DNA of 64,000 nt from Diphasiastrum complanatum (GCA_029204225.1 CM055098.1:820501-884500), one strand, 5' to 3'. Positions 35,640 to 48,089 are shown, numbered from the stretch's first letter. A program made the numbers and translations. Notes: generated by a model from the sequence alone, not told the origin.

Positions 35640-37003
35640 ACCATTGATGGGTGTGTCGAAGGGCATCCCATCAAGCTGTTCTAAGTCACGGCCCCATGAT
35701 TAAGAGTTTACTTGATCCTATAAGGACCTTCGCCCATGAATTTTAACTTTCCCTTGATCGCCTTGGTTTTATACATCAGGACCAGATCTCCTGAACGAAG
35801 ATCCTTTTTTTGTAATCTGTGATCATGCCAAGCCTTGCGTCTTTCCTTTTCCGCTGCCAGTGTATGCACAGCTAGTAAGCGTGTTTCACAGAGTTTATGC
35901 AGAGCTTTGTGGTGTAGCTGTAGAGATTTGGACTCATTAAGACGTTGCGCGGTGGCAATCCTTAATGATTGACCATATACCAATTGGAAGGGTGTTTGAG
36001 CGGTGCTCCCTTCATATGTTGTCCTAAATGCCCACAGTGCAGCATGCAACTTGTGTTCCCAATCTGATCTGCTAGCTTCAACTATTTTCGTGAGCACGCT
36101 GCACAGGATCTTATTAGATGACTCTACTTGCCCATTACCACGAGGATAATAAGGCGTACCCGAAGCGCACAATGATATTTTCATAAAGGAACTTGGCAGT
36201 GGTCCTAGCGTCTGCTATTCGTATTGCCTTGGCTTCGACCCATTTGGTGAAGTAGTATGTGGCTACGATTATGTATCGAGCCTAGGAACTCCTTGCTACA
36301 GGGTGAATTGGACCAATATAATCCAATCCCCATTTTTCGAACGGTGCTTGGGCTAAGACTGGGTGCAGTAGATCATAGTTCAATCTCGTTGGTCTTCTTG
36401 CCCTTTGGCACACATCACACTTTTTCAAGTATTCCTCTGTGTATTTATGAATCGTTGGCCACCAACATCCTGATTGTAGGATCTTGCGAACTATAATGTC
36501 AGATGCAAAATGACCTCCACCCATGCCTTCATGTGAAAGCGAAATGATCTGGGTGGTCTCATGAGGAAGAATACACCACCGAAGAATTCCGCCTGGACCT
36601 CTTCGGTACAACTGGCTGGCAATCAGCTGATAAGGTCTAGCTTTCAAGATCAATTTCCGATGTTCCGTCTTTGGTAGTGATTTGTCTAGTTGGCCCCACA
36701 TTAGATATTCGACAATGTCGGCAGCCCATTCTGGTACCGTATCTACGTAAAATAAGGTAGCATCTGCCAGCTCATTGTTGGGTTGGGTTGCAATCTCCTT
36801 TCCCTTGATTCGTCACACATGATCTGCCATGTAGTGTTGTTTTCCCTTGCAAACTACCATCCGAAAATCAAATTCCAACAACAACAGGAGCCATCAGGGT
36901 TGATGGTCCATATAAAAAGCAAAATGTGTGGCCATCAGGTAGTGACGAAATTTCTTAACCGCATAGATCATTGTCAGTCATTCAGATGAATTCGTAACTG
37001 ATA
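35640..37003 (-). pseudogene. gypsy RNase H end and integrase (internal deletions)
   Basis: The RNase H end includes KGKQHYMADHV (36840) and NNELADATLFYVD (36750). The integrase zinc site is SHEGMGGGHFASDIIVRK ... CDVCQRA (36540-36410). The core has WGLDYIGPIHPVA (first Asp), then a gap: MKISLCASGTPYYPRGNGQV (36184-) lacks the block with the second catalytic Asp that the copy at 52573-53097 still has (VNDRGSHFINETI). A second small gap removes DVVMPIEF. The C-terminal part DLVLMYKTKAIKGKLKFMGE ends near 35708. Integrase joins element DNA to the chromosome; this one cannot be active. Confidence 0.85.
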
Positions 37004-39324
37004 TCTTTGTAACCATTGAGTTATTCACAGTTTTGGATGTCAATTGTGATATTAGAAATGGAATCTGATACAAGAATTACACTGGATCTATTAGTAATAG
37101 AAGCTTGTCCCTAAATTTAATGCATCTGTAGGGGATTTGAAGCTTGTCAACAACCAGAAAGATTCAGAGTGTAAGAGTGAACCATGTTAATTCTTCTGCT
37201 TAGATCATAGGGTCAGATGTGAATTTGTGGTATCCATCTGATAGACATGCTAGTCATCCAAATAAATGGGATTCTCTAGTGTTTGGGAACAAGAGATAAT
37301 TTCCTATAGTGATTGTAGGATAGCTAGATGATCAGTGGATCTCTAGAATATCAGATGAGGTGGTTAAGGGTTTTCTGGAAGGTAAAGCTGTTGGTATGGG
37401 ACGTCAATAATTTTGAAAAGGAAATTCAAGGACTGTAAAGATCTGATGATCAATGGTGTATTTTAGTACCTAGTCGCGATATGAGAAAAAAAGAAAACCA
37501 TTTGATCAAATGTGGTGTATTTTGGGAAATTTTGAGGTTTAATCTAGATCCCAATGTGGCATGTCAATTTAGAAAATCAAAGGACCTCAAATCTATTTCT
37601 CGCTTTCTTAATTAATTCTTTATTTCTTAATAATTTCTCGAATATAAGACATCAGACTGATTTATATGAATTCTTTCCAACATGAAGTTTTTCTACAAAA
37701 AGATTGTTATGTCATATAAATTACTACTTGTGTGAATAGACTTGGAATTCAGATAAATTCTAAGGTTAAAATGTTTCAATTTCTTAAACCTAGAATATCT
37801 CTGTTGCATAAATGGATTTCGATGGAATAGTAGTTTCTATCACTCAGGTTGGAACTACTTGAAGGAGAAATCCTGATTGTAATGAAGGAAATCCTTTAGT
37901 GGAAGCACTTATTACTGACTTTTCTTGGATTTGAATATTTTCATATATCATCTTTCCAATTAACTTCTATTGAGATTGATAATTCTAAAAGGAGGGGTGA
38001 AGTGGTGGGCTAAAATTCTATTTGGGAATATGTGAATTGCATAATTTTCAGAAAAGAACCAGCTGTGGTATAGAAATGAGATTTGGTCTGAAAGTAATTT
38101 CAGATAGATTCAGAGTAAGATACCTAATTGAAACTTTTCGAATAAGAGAAATTCTCTAGGGATTGTGTGGACAATTTGGAACTGGAACACATTTGATATT
38201 TGAATCATTATCTATAAGTAGTATAGTAAAAGGTCAAAGGTTACTAATTCCATTTTGATTGGAATAGAAGTAAGTTTGATCAATTTAAGTCTGAGAGTTT
38301 TATATTGGGTCAACCTAATCTTAGTTTAAGTACTAGGATCAGAGAGGGGTTGATTAGTGGGAGAAATTATGTAATTAGAGGTAAGTGGGATTGGAAAACT
38401 GTTGAGAGTGAATGTTATTCGTCTCAGAGATTTTCCGGATATGTTATTTACTCATGAGAAATAGGAAATATTTTGTAGCTGAGTTACAAGATCTCAATGA
38501 GATATGTGAATAACATATGTGGGTTTTGGAGGAATCTGCCAGGTAAGAATGCATTTATGTACTGGGTCATAGTGAGATTATTCTCATATGTGCACAATTA
38601 ATCTTGTATGAATCTACTATGTAATCCTAGTTACTAAGGTTATCTGGTGCACTTAACCTAGTCGGCGAGCATAAGCATATGATCAAGTATTGTTTTGACA
38701 GATACTTGTAGAGTTAACAAATCTTTGTAAGGAAGATTTATGGATTAACTTATAAATGATTTGGGTAAGGATCTAAATGTGGTGTTATACTAGTTCTTCA
38801 CCTAGACATTTGAGATTTTTGAATCATTGGCAATTAACTCAAGTAGTTGATTACTCGAGAGTGAAGTTAGTTGGTAAAACGGTCAGTGTGATGTGGATTC
38901 ATTAGAAACTGATGGTTTTGATCTATATTGCTTGTAAGACGCATGATTAGTGAATCGTTTGAGTTTATTAGTTAAAATTATGTGCATTGGAGATATAGTA
39001 TTCTTGGGATAGAGTATTCCTTAGTTATGGAAGAGACTCAGCTCATTAGTGATTGTATCCTAGAGAGCTCAATTGGATAACGAATCATAATGAATCATAT
39101 CTGAATTCCACACGAATTGATTTCCTTCACAACTTTTTGCTTCATGTTTCGCTTCATTTCATTTTTCGTTGCGTTACACAGCCGGATTGATCTTTGTGCA
39201 ATTGATATCAAAGTTCGTTTTGATTCGTTTCATTTCGTTTCATTTTTCATTATAGATCCGGATTGATCTTTGCAAATAAAAGAGAAAACAATATCAAAGC
39301 ACATTCAAGTTTCGTGAATTCTTC
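37004..39324. other. Non-coding spacer, no gene recognised
   Basis: No retroelement or host gene motif was found on either strand. A short imperfect direct repeat with CCGGATTGATCTTTG occurs at 39182 and 39258. Near 37200-37400 scattered open stretches on the plus strand look protein-like but are interrupted and unassigned. Confidence 0.45.
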
Positions 39325-40785
39325 TCAAACATTGGGTTGTGAGGGGTAATTGCTCCCAAGGGCCAATGTCGGGAAGTGTGCGGGTATAGTTGGGATATGG
39401 CATGGGAGAAAATCTGAAATGAGGGGAGATGGGAATTTTTGAAAAAAAACAGGAGGAGGTGATTGAGGGATGAGAGGTGGTGAATGTGGTGGGGAGAGAC
39501 TTTGTGGCGGAGACTTATGGAGTGAGTTAGTTGTGACCGTGGTGGATGGAGTTTGTGTTAATAATTGCAAAGAAAAATCATCTACATTGATTGCAGAGTC
39601 AAGTAGGGTGGAAGATTGTACAGGTGAGGGCTTTTGTGAAATTCTGGAATCAAAGCCCGTGTTGAGTGTGAATGAGGGGGTGAATGTGGTGGTAAATGGT
39701 GGGGCTAGTGGTGTAAGAGAAGTTGTGGTAGTAGGTAAGGAAACCGGAATTGTGGAAGTTGGTTGAGTGGATGAAATCACGCTTATTGAACTAGAACCTG
39801 AGGCGCCTACATTCAACGAGCTGCCTGCTGCTGCTACGGCTTGTCTGCATTGTTGGGCCTATTGGATTAAGGCCTCCTGCTGCACCTGGATCTCCTTTGG
39901 GACTTGAGAGGGTTTCAAGCTCCCGCCGGATTCAGCATACTCTGCTCCTATATCACTGGATACGATATCAGGGGAGATGGTGTCGTTTGTGCTGATTGCC
40001 TTACCCTTCTGTTTCTTGGTTGGTGGTTCGGGTGAAATAGGTTCTGTTGATAGTTGTGGAGTGGCGCGCTTCCTGGTGCTAGGATAGATGTCTTCTAGCT
40101 CTTTGATAGCCACGACCGTCCTATGTCCGAGTTGTTTGGTGACCAACATGTGGAGAAGATATCCACATTTGGTGGTGGGTTTTCTAGCTTTTAGGGCCTC
40201 GCACAATTTGTCTGACACTTTATCGGCCCACTTGTAATTATGAGTGGGGTCATCCATGGTGAGGGTTAATGAAAATAGATCACTAGGTGGAATGCAATCT
40301 ATTTTCACGGTGTGGACCTCGACTACGACCACCAAGATTTCTGATGTTGTCCAAAGTTTAGGATCTATGATGAGGTGAATAGCGATCCCCTTGTTGGTTT
40401 GAGCAATTATTTTTCCATTGTCCACTAGAAACTTGGTGAAATACTTGGCATCGTAACCGGTACCCTTGCCATGGATCATCTCGCCCAGGTTAGGAAATCC
40501 AATTCTTTGTAAATGCTCTGGGGAGATGTTGATGATGGTAGAACTGCCGCCCTTAGACGTGATCCGAAAGGTCTGAAACTCATCTGAATAAGTTTAGGCA
40601 GCTCAGATCAAACTCTCGTTGCTGATCATTGAAGTATGTCATATCAAAGCCAAGGTTGGTAAGAATATCCTTGGCTAGGATAAGTTGCTCAGCATAATTC
40701 TTGATGGAAATAAAAAAGACATCGCCCAAGCAAGGCTTAGGGCCTTGCGACGATGAAGGGAGAGTGACGAGTCACGAGAAGCCAT
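39325..40785 (-). pseudogene. Broken ORF of retroelement type (large plant transposon ORF), function unknown
   Basis: A start ATG near 40783 (MASRDSSLSLHRRKAL) is followed, after frame changes, by DVFFISIKNYAEQLILAKDI, then IINISPEHLQRIGFPNLGEM and a 206-codon frame 39859-40479 (CGYLLHMLVTKQLGHRTVVA, then a KKQK basic patch). One TAG after QQEALIQ separates it from a 163-codon Ser/Thr/Pro-rich tail (39325-39816). The layout, a folded N-terminal part and a long low-complexity Pro/Ser tail, is like the extra ORFs of plant gypsy elements and like mobile-domain proteins, but I cannot name a family. At least two frame changes and one stop are present. Confidence 0.5.
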
Positions 40786-41458
40786 GGTAGTAGTGATTCT
40801 AGATTGTTCTAGAAATTTTGAAAATTCTGAAAAATTTCAGCATGAACTCGGGAGTAGGAATCTAGAATGAACTCGTGGAGAGGATGTTGGAGGCCTATAT
40901 ATAGACTTTTTTTGACAAGAATTCACAATTTTTCCCAGAAATTGTCCTCAGTGTCCACAATTGCCTAATGAGATTTGCGAATTTTGAGGCACTGTTTTGA
41001 GGGCCGGCGAGTTCCTGTAAGTGATTTTTTGGTACAAAAATGAGTAGAAATGGCTGACAATACAAAAATTGGTCTGATCCGAATTTGCAGAGATGATAGA
41101 GAAATCATGGAGATGATTTTGAGGCTCAACAAATTATTTACAAATTCTGTCAGTGAGGATCTAATACAAAAAACTAAAATTTTCTATTTCTAGAAAGTTT
41201 GTCTCCGAGACAAAATTTGTGGAGGTCAAAAATGAATCGTGCATCCTAAAAAAGGGGGTGGGCGAATTCTATCTGATATGGTTGTGAGACAAATTGTTTG
41301 AAAATAATGATTCTTGTGGTTTTCATAGAAAAAGACTGATTGTATGCTTGATTTGATGATATCTTGATGTTTTGAAACAAGAAAACATAGCAAAATATTG
41401 TTGAAATGGCAAGCAGACAGTAAACATAATTAAAAACAAAAATTAGGAAATAAAGCAA
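40786..41458. other. Spacer between the broken ORF and gypsy-H
   Basis: No coding sequence is found. It lies upstream of the minus-strand ORF and would hold its promoter or an LTR, which I could not define. Confidence 0.4.
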
Positions 41459-41686
41459 CTAATACATATCAAGATAAAAACAGGGCTCATTGTACTTTCT
41501 CAGTCTGCTTCCATTGACCACAATGTCTAAAATATCGCCTTGTAAGGTTTGGAGTTGTACGTATCCAGAGACAAATATCTTTTGAATGATATAAGTGAAA
41601 AAACAAATTGTTTCTGGCCACAAAGCTATGATAGCTTTAGAGCTCAAGGTAGAAGAGAAACAAGGGAGCTGTGTGGTCGTGAACAG

Positions 41687-41830
41687 AAAAGCTTTGAGGA
41701 CCAAAGACACAAAGATGACGAACAAAAAAGTTTCAAGGTCTGAAGACACAAAGATGACTAACAGAAAAGCTTCGAGAACCAAAGACATGAAAATGACGAA
41801 CAAAAAAGCTTCGAGGATCGAAGACGACTG
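41687..41830. repeat. 39-bp minisatellite, about 3.5 copies
   Basis: Units start at 41687, 41726, 41765 and 41804 with AAAAGCTT/AAAAGTTT and contain GACACAAAGATGAC or close variants. The period is exactly 39 bp, so both strands keep a 13-residue periodicity (plus: KALRTKDTKMTNK). Confidence 0.92.
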
Positions 41831-42178
41831 TCAAACGAACGGTCAAACAAACACAAACACGAACACGAAGATAAAAGGTTTGTGGACCCAAGACGACCTA
41901 ATGACAAAGCGAAAGGCACAAAAAGACATGAAGACCAAAGTGACGATGGATCTCCATTCGTGAAAGGACAGATGAGATTGCAGAAGTACCAGGAGGATGT
42001 CATCCTCCGGAGATTGACAGGAAACTGTTAGGACGTGCCTAATCAGTCGTTCTTGTAATTTTCTGATTTGCTAATCGTATCCTCCTCTCTACATACATAT
42101 AGATCATGATTATTAATTATGTAGTCGCTGCAGATTTGCAATATACCAATGTAAGCTGAGCACTGTGTTGCCAGCAAG

Positions 42179-42690
42179 CTAAGGTTCAAGAAGTCCGCTA
42201 GTAAGCACGACAAGTTCGGATTCGCGATAGACAAAGTTTCTTTTCGTGTAGTCTTTGGTCAATCCTCCTTTCTTACTCCAACTTGATTGTAAGGCAGAGA
42301 AGCCATCACAGAAACTATAACGTTCTTGCCCAGTGGCCTGGTCTAAAATCGAATCCATGAAAGGTAATAAATGGTGATCTTTCCTTGTAGCAACATTCAA
42401 CTTCCAGAAATCCTAACAAATTCGTATCTTTCCAAACTTCTTCTTTGGAACTACAACAATAGGAGATACCCACTCACTACTTAAGATGAGATAAATAATA
42501 CCTATCTTAAGATGCTTGTTGAGTTCATCTTTCACCATTAGAGAGTACTTTGGATTAAGATGATACTGTCTCTATTGGATAGGAATTGCATCTTCCTTAA
42601 GATCAATGTGGTGCTCACCAAATTCCGGAGATATTCCTTTCAAATCTTCGAGCGACCATGCAAATACATCTTGGTACTCGTTCAATAGTT
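42179..42690 (-). pseudogene. gypsy-H reverse transcriptase N-terminal part
   Basis: Reading from the LTR junction: LLNEYQDVFAWSLEDLKGIS, LNKHLKIGIIYLILSSEWVS, PIVVVPKKKFGKIRIC, a TAG, then LNVATRKDHHLLPFMDSILD and GQERYSFCDGFSAL. The RT stops there, before the catalytic DD box, and unrelated sequence follows. The upstream continuation lies beyond the inserted LTR (ELAKFI at about 43390). Confidence 0.82.
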
Positions 42691-42695
42691 TAATA

Positions 42696-43379
42696 TGTTG
42701 GAGAGAGGGAGGAGATGAATGACGAACACGAACGAGACACGAACTCGAACAAGAAACGAACTCGAATAGAAAATGTTCGTGCACATCGGAACGAGTTATA
42801 CGACTCTCTCCATAAGCATGACTACGCCTATCAGAATGAACAAAACTTTAATGATGGAAATCATGGCCATTCTTGATTACGTAGCCAAGCATTAATGCTT
42901 CTTGGTTTCCAAGGGGAGGCTCGAACTTGAGACCAAAGAAACTTTGGATGTCAAGATAACCCACTGAGCCAACACCCTTGACTACATTAATGGATGAAGC
43001 GCCCAAAGAATAATTTGTCGCGAAAAGCAAGACAAATTATATGTCACGAATGATTCGCGAAGAGCTAGACTATGCTCGACTGATAATTAGTCGCGAATGA
43101 TTCACGAAAGACAAGACCAAATGTTAGTCATCTATTACCAAAACGAACAACTAGAAAGATTAGACAGAATGAATGATAAGCCTAGCAATACTAACATAGA
43201 TCTGAATGCAGAACAAAGAGCTGTATTAGATCACAGTGTCGCGATCCTTTTGTCTTTTATTTGTCTGTGCGAATTTGCGTGTAAATATGTAGGCTACGCG
43301 ACAACGTTAGTAAATATGCAGCATGAACGGAGGCAGATTAAAATGGGATTTAAGGAGAGTAGAAGTAATAAATCCAACA
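42696..43379. repeat. Copia-A LTR, lone and internally deleted, inserted in gypsy-H
   Basis: TGTTGGAGAG...AATCCAACA matches the LTRs at 51165 and 55079 but lacks about 540 bp of the middle (joined at TTAGATC|ACAGTGTCG). It has no internal region on either side, so it is a solo LTR. Flanking 5-mers TAATA (42691-42695) and CAATA (43380-43384) fit a target duplication. Removing the LTR and one 5-mer restores the host gypsy reading frame ELAKFIKLLNEYQDVFAW. Confidence 0.9.
42898..42992 (-). mobile_element. tRNA-like short insertion (SINE-type) with 8-bp target duplication
   Basis: About 87 bp plus one copy of CATTAATG interrupt the copia LTR; the site is empty in the LTR at 51165 (GCATTAATGGATGAA). 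The minus strand carries an A box TGGCTCAGTGGG (42971-42960), and 44 nt later a B box AGTTCGAGCCT (42927-42917), the tRNA spacing of Pol III promoters. There is no good cloverleaf, anticodon stem, or A/T tail, so it is not an intact tRNA gene. A truncated tRNA-derived SINE or a retroposed tRNA pseudogene would both fit. Confidence 0.72.
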
Positions 43380-43976
43380 CAATAAATTTTGCTAATTCAG
43401 TCTCTTTAAGGAACTTCAAAACATGCACAAATCTTCCAAGTGCAAGTTCAATTAGCTCTGTAGAATCGAACATAATTATACCTTCTGTCATGCTAGTCTG
43501 GATATGGCCATAAATCCATAGATTTATTCTTGTTGTTGGCCTATTCTCTTTCACCAAATTCTTGATTAGATTCTTCAAATTCATCATCTATATCCTCATC
43601 ATCTGCATCAAAATTTTCAGAGTTCTGGTCTCTCCTTCTGATTCACTGATATCAACATCTGCATTGCAAACCTCGAAGAACTCTTCTTCGTCCTCCAATG
43701 AATCATTATTCTCATAGCATTCAAAATAATTTACATCAATATCTGATTCTTTAGAGAATATATTAAGATCATAAGAAGAATCTTTTGAAGTGAAATTGGT
43801 GTCACTCACAGGAGTCTCACCTTCATATCTATCACAACTCTAGGTAATAATATGTTCTTCTGGTTTACCATGATTACTTTTCTCACCAGACTGGAATCTC
43901 AGTTCCCTAGACTTCTAGTGTACAAGGTCGTCCGATTAAAATAGAATATGATGACAAACCAAGTGGTTTGATGACA
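43380..43976 (-). pseudogene. gypsy-H protease-RT linker
   Basis: Several open pieces with an acidic composition (DVNYFECYENNDSLEDEEEF at about 43720-43660) lead into LIELALGRFVHVLKFLKETE near 43400. This is the usual poorly conserved spacer before RT. Stops at 43810 and 43588 break it. Confidence 0.6.
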
Positions 43977-44450
43977 TTAAAATTCATTGTAAAAGGCTTG
44001 GCTTGTATACACTGTTACGTCCTTCAATTCACCAATAGGCTTTCTTCGTGTCAAATTAGCCAATTTGATATTTCTTTGGGTTTGAATATTTGTCAAACCC
44101 AAGGCATGAGCAGTGTCTTCAGTTATTATATTGACACTAGAACCTAAATCAATCGACACTTTCTCAATTAAAGATCCAGCAATTGTAATGTCGATCTCTG
44201 GTGCACCAAGATCTCCTAGATCAATGGACAATATGCCCACATCTGGCAAAGAAATTGGTTTCTTCTTCTTAGGAGAAGAAAGACTTTTCAACTGCTTACG
44301 ATAATAATTATTGTCAGCCAATAATTGTTCAAAAGTGATATTAGGAGGAAGAGAACCAATATTTGTGACAATGTCATAGTCTTTCATCTTTGCTTTTGAG
44401 ATAGGTTTGTCGATAATAGCCTCCGAAAGTTTTGTCTTCGTGATTTCCAT
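43977..44450 (-). pseudogene. gypsy-H aspartic protease
   Basis: A 157-codon frame. The linker DYDIVTNIGSLPPNITFEQL precedes the protease site VSIDLGSSVNIIT at about residue 105, followed by LANLTRRKPIGELKDVTV. In relatives the active site has Asp-Ser/Thr/Gly-Gly; here it is Asp-Leu-Gly, a change expected to impair catalysis. The frame ends before the second conserved ILGRPW block. Confidence 0.75.
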
Positions 44451-44599
44451 GTCCCCTTCCTCAAAGGTAACTTTCTTCTCTACAACAGCTATCTGTATCT
44501 CAGAATTGATAATTTCTTTTGCTTCTATAGAAATATCCTTTGAAAATGACTTAGCTACATCACGATCATAATTAGGATCAGCTTTAAGATCTTCTTTTG

Positions 44600-46217
44600 T
44601 TATTGCTTTGGTCGAAGGTTTCTATTTCGAGGACTTCCTTCGTTTCTTTGAAGGTATTTTCGTATCAGGTTTTGAGGAACTTTTGCTTCTCGTAGTTACC
44701 TTGAATAACTTTTTGACATCACTCAGCCAAGAATGGTCAACTGTCTTTGATTGTTTTGCTTCGATGACATCAACCTTCTGCACAACAATATCAGCCAAAG
44801 ATTTTTATTTCGTATCAACAGTAGTAGCAGGTGTAGCAACATACTGGTACTTTGGATGCGGTTTCAACGGTTGTGGACAATCCGGATACTTGTGGTCTGG
44901 TTCTTTGCAGTTTGAGAACAAAGGTATAAATCCGATCGGCTTTCGTGACTGTGGATAATTTGGCGAAAAGTGTCCTGGTTCACTACAACTTTAACAGTTT
45001 CTCAAAACAGGTTTATTCAGACTAGTAGGACTGACGAATTCTGGTGGGTTGTGTCTCTTTGGTGCAAATTTAGGTCTGCCTTGTTGAAATGGTGCTGCAG
45101 AACCCTGTACATGATTAGTAGATGCATCATCTTGAAATATAACCAATACTTCTTGAGAAGGATCTTCAACATACTTTATGTTCACAACACTACACTCTTT
45201 TTTAGAATGTCCAGATGTACCACATTTCGTACACCATAGTCTTGAATCGAAGAAGAAGCTTTTGGCCTTTTGTCTGCCACTTCTGAAATTTGAACTTTTA
45301 GATCGTTGAACTTCTTGTTGAGATCAGCTTTTTCAAAGCTTTCAACTTTGGAGGTCGAAGACTTATCATTCATGATTTTTACCATCTTCTTTTTGTTTGG
45401 ACTTTGTTTCTTTCTTCGATCGATGTCATCAATGTCTGTGTCTGATGAGTCACTAGAATCAAAATCGGAACTGGAAGAACTTGAACTAGATTCAGATTTA
45501 GATTCATCTCACTATTGCTGGAGTCGTGCTTAGACTTTCAAGTTCGTCTGGTAAAACGTCTTTTACGTGCTAACTTGGAAGTCTTATAATTCTTAACACT
45601 CGCTATGACTGCTGATAAAGAAGTTATATCTCCTTGTCTACAATATCGATCAATTTTTGGTGGTAAACCTACCAAAAACCACTCAACCTGCATTGTGACA
45701 AGGTACACACCAGTTAGTTTTCCAATCAGATTTTTTACTTTTCGTGTGTACCTTCGAAGCGATTCTTTTTTCTTTTTCTGGACATTATTAAGTCGTCCAA
45801 AAATTTTGGACGAATAACCAACTTCTCTGAACTAGTTTAAAAATGCATGTTTCAGTAGTACCCAGGTGGCAACATGTCCTGGTTCAACTTGACTATACCA
45901 TATGTGTGCTTGCTTTCTCAGAATACCTGGAAAAATCCGTAGCTTGTCTGCATCAAACCTTCATTATTCGAGTTAGCAATTGACTCGAACTACAAAACGT
46001 AACTGTCATCATCATCTGAAGACCCTTTAAAATAATCATATTTGATCTTTGAGATTGAGGTGAAACGTGGACCAGGGCCTTCCATACTCGATTCTGGTTC
46101 AGGCTCCGGCTCAGGATTAGGATCAAGATCTGGCTTTAGATTTACGACTTCAGAACATGGTTCAGCTATAGCAGAAGCTTCAAGAGGCGGATTCCCAAAT
46201 AGATTTTCAGGATTCAA
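44600..46217 (-). pseudogene. gypsy-H gag with zinc knuckles (broken)
   Basis: It starts at MNPENLFGNPPLEAS (46217). An acidic Pro/Glu stretch of DPNPEPEPEPES is followed by IKYDYFKGSSDDDDSYVL, the capsid start in these elements. The capsid continues through several frames (about 45950-45550). A knuckle CTKCGTSGHSKKEC lies near 45230-45190, then partial knuckles SCSEPGHFSPNY and NCKEPDHKYPDC at 44990-44870. A Lys/Ser-rich tail runs to about 44600. Many stops and frame changes are present. Confidence 0.75.
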
Positions 46218-47342
<1,125 letters not shown>

Positions 47343-47639
47343 TGAGAATGAAGAGTGTCTAGTTTTATAACCTACGGAACAAACAAATACACCTCTAGGA
47401 ATTTCTGGTGCGTTGCTCCATTTACATATTCTAATTATCATACAAGTTACATGTACAAATAAATTGTACATTTGATGATTCATTGTGACAACTCAAATTC
47501 AATCGCTTTGTATCCAAGTGTCATTTCACTTTAGGAGGTCATGACTTCAAGTAAAAGGTAGGTCCTTATTATACTCAAAAAGATGGTGTAGGCCTCTTCA
47601 AAATATATAGTTGTCAGCGCATATCCTCATTCATAAGTA

Positions 47640-47880
47640 TAAATTGCCATTTTTGATTAAGTATACAAGTATGTGGTATCACACATGCTTTGAAAACCAC
47701 TCCTTGGATATAAGGAAGAAGGATGATGCAACTTCCATCAAAGGCATCTTCTTGGGATATGGTGAAAGGGTATAGAGTCTTCAATCCCATCACTAAAAAG
47801 GTTTCCATTGCCATCTTGTCACATCAACACTTGATGACTTGGCCATGAAGGAGTGACATAATGAACCTCCATTAGCTTCT
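47640..47880 (+). pseudogene. copia integrase C-terminal scrap, plus strand
   Basis: The plus strand reads DDATSIKGIFLGYGERV then, after a stop and with a frame change, VFNPITKKVSIAIL. This is the conserved FLGY...YRVYNPxTKK segment of copia pol. It is opposite in orientation to the neighbouring copia-A element and is cut at about 47885 by the copia-A LTR. Confidence 0.7.
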
Positions 47881-47884
47881 TTCG

Positions 47885-48057
47885 CCTATCACCATAACCT
47901 GTGTAAACACACAGTGTCGTGATTTTTTCGCCTTTCATTCGTCTGTGCAAATTTGCATGTAAATATGTAGGCTGCGCGACAACATTAGTAAATATGCAGC
48001 ATGAATGGAGGCAGATTTAAATAGAATTTAAGGAGAGTAGAAGTAATAAATCCAACA
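47885..48057 (-). repeat. Copia-A1 3' LTR, inner 173 bp only
   Basis: It matches the last part of the full LTR (56050-56224), from TTTCGCCT(A/G)TCACCATAAC to AATAAATCCAACA. The rest is missing. Confidence 0.88.
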
Positions 48058-48089
48058 CCCCCCCTTAATCTGGACCCATGAATGCCTTG

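Larger units (their letters stand above)
34109..37003 (-). mobile_element. Gypsy-B 3' half in inverted orientation: RNase H end, integrase, LTR-like end
   Basis: On the minus strand, from 37003 downward, the remaining RNase H (TMIYAVKKFRHYLMATHFAF), integrase and pol tail follow in normal order, then non-coding sequence to 34113. It starts at the same point of RNase H where the plus-strand half stops. The simplest reading is one element with its 3' part flipped. Minus-strand sequence ends with CATCTATGCA, an acceptable LTR terminus. The same end block recurs at 52488-52615. Confidence 0.75.
41459..46217 (-). mobile_element. Ty3/gypsy element (family H), broken, carrying a nested copia LTR
   Basis: Minus-strand order: gag (46217 to about 44900), protease (44450-43977), linker, RT start (43587 to about 42285, interrupted by a copia LTR), then after a deletion the pol tail at 41463-41560. 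RNase H and the integrase core are missing. It belongs to the Tat/Athila/Ogre branch by motif style. A 39-bp minisatellite lies inside the deleted region. Confidence 0.82.

Noticed and set aside
41549-41963. Lys/Thr-rich repeat protein on the plus strand
   Set aside because: It is the 39-bp minisatellite read in the opposite direction to the surrounding gypsy element.
42898-42984. Functional tRNA gene
   Set aside because: A and B boxes are present, but no acceptor, anticodon or T stem pairs properly.
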